Position numbers and translations under genes: made by a program. Below, piece by piece: positions 63,710-64,000 of a stretch of 64,000 nt of DNA. The DNA is taken from NCBI RefSeq assembly GCF_002514735.1, contig NZ_NBWU01000004.1:372001-436000 (forward strand). The letters run 5' to 3'. The notes under the pieces are model-generated. The model saw nothing but the letters and a program-made list of their open reading frames with translations. It was not told the DNA's origin and made no database searches. Source of the stretch: Sediminicola luteus (GTDB lineage Bacteria > Bacteroidota > Bacteroidia > Flavobacteriales > Flavobacteriaceae). Position 1 is the stretch's first letter. Every line of letters starts with the position of its first letter.

Positions 63710-64000
63710 CTATTGTTTCTTTACGATTTGAGCCATCATCTCGGCCTCACAGACCAGTTTGCCGTTGGCGTAGGCGTAGGCCTGCATATGACAAATACCC
63801 CTACGAATCGGGGAAATAAGGCTACAATGGAATATAAGCGTATCGCCGGGAAGCACCTTTCTTTTAAACTTGACATTATCTATTTTCATGAACAAGGTCA
63901 GGTAGTTCTCGGGATCCGGTACGGTACTCAGTACCAATATACCCCCGGTTTGGGCCATGGCCTCTATCTGTAATACCCCAGGCATTACCGGGGCATCGGG
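63710..64000 (-). CDS. fabZ: C-terminal part of a FabZ domain protein, probably an LpxC-FabZ fusion
   Basis: The frame is open to the window edge; the ATG at 63985 is internal (MPGVLQIEAMAQ is a conserved inner motif), so the gene starts outside. The visible 96 residues, with the helix MPGVLQIEAMAQTGG and FKRKVLPGDTL, are the hot-dog fold of beta-hydroxyacyl-ACP dehydratase. In Bacteroidota the gene just before lpxA is usually a fused lpxC-fabZ; that it is so here is an inference, as the upstream half is not seen. Confidence 0.88.
   Translation of the reverse strand, partial: PDAPVMPGVLQIEAMAQTGGILVLSTVPDPENYLTLFMKIDNVKFKRKVLPGDTLIFHCSLISPIRRGICHMQAYAYANGKLVCEAEMMAQIVKKQ

Overview
This is a gene-dense bacterial chromosome segment of about 64 kb. 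It most likely comes from a marine member of the Flavobacteriaceae (phylum Bacteroidota); a relative of Zobellia or Maribacter is only a guess. The evidence is a TonB-dependent receptor with a CarboxypepD_reg domain, LytTR and hybrid-kinase regulators, a FabZ domain encoded next to lpxA and efp, menaquinone synthesis (menB), two formylglycine-type sulfatases, promoters of the Bacteroidota TTG/TAnnTTTG kind, and low-complexity intergenic repeats typical of this phylum. No tRNA, rRNA, CRISPR array, prophage or insertion-sequence transposase was seen. Layout, 1-16 kb: the 3' end of a probable outer-membrane barrel gene; an AraC regulator beside a secreted DUF4242 protein; a VOC protein, a metallo-beta-lactamase-fold hydrolase and an unrecognised secreted protein; an M14 carboxypeptidase; an FMN reductase with a MarR regulator; fhs; a potassium-channel-like protein; a VWA lipoprotein; a second M14 peptidase coupled to an amidase; a serine hydrolase; a duplicated small transcription unit with terminators (14.4-14.8 kb); menB; and a 179-bp tandem repeat array (15.7-16.4 kb). 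16-31 kb: a glycosyltransferase and a helicase, a DUF6155 protein, and then a minus-strand operon running from about 28.3 kb down to 20 kb. That operon encodes a hybrid histidine kinase with Hpt, a response regulator, a HEAT protein, a PgaC-like glycosyltransferase, a TPR membrane protein and a YaiO-like barrel, which together look like a regulated exopolysaccharide synthesis and export system. Two tiny paralogous ORFs lie at its 3' end. An M19 dipeptidase and two conserved proteins follow. 31-43 kb: a 161-bp imperfect palindrome in front of cysE-cysM, an OmpR/EnvZ-type two-component pair, two tandem sulfatases, a TonB-dependent receptor and a LytTR regulator. 43-53 kb: a complete histidine operon on the minus strand, preceded by a His-rich leader peptide and an attenuator terminator. 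Two GNAT acetyltransferases and a DinB-like protein are co-transcribed with it. A four-helix-bundle (23S rRNA IVP-like) gene flanked by repeats, with a 14-bp tandem array, sits between the hisA-side and hisF-side genes. 53-64 kb: a secreted unknown protein, a prohibitin, a VWA-like membrane protein, fabG, an M16 peptidase, sucD, lpxD, efp, lpxA and the 3' end of fabZ (probably an lpxC-fabZ fusion). The best candidates for undescribed biology are the four-helix-bundle gene with its GTGGGAAGTACGAA repeats, which recur inside the 179-bp array, the duplicated small RNA-like unit, the pair of microproteins ending the polysaccharide operon, and the palindrome before cysE.
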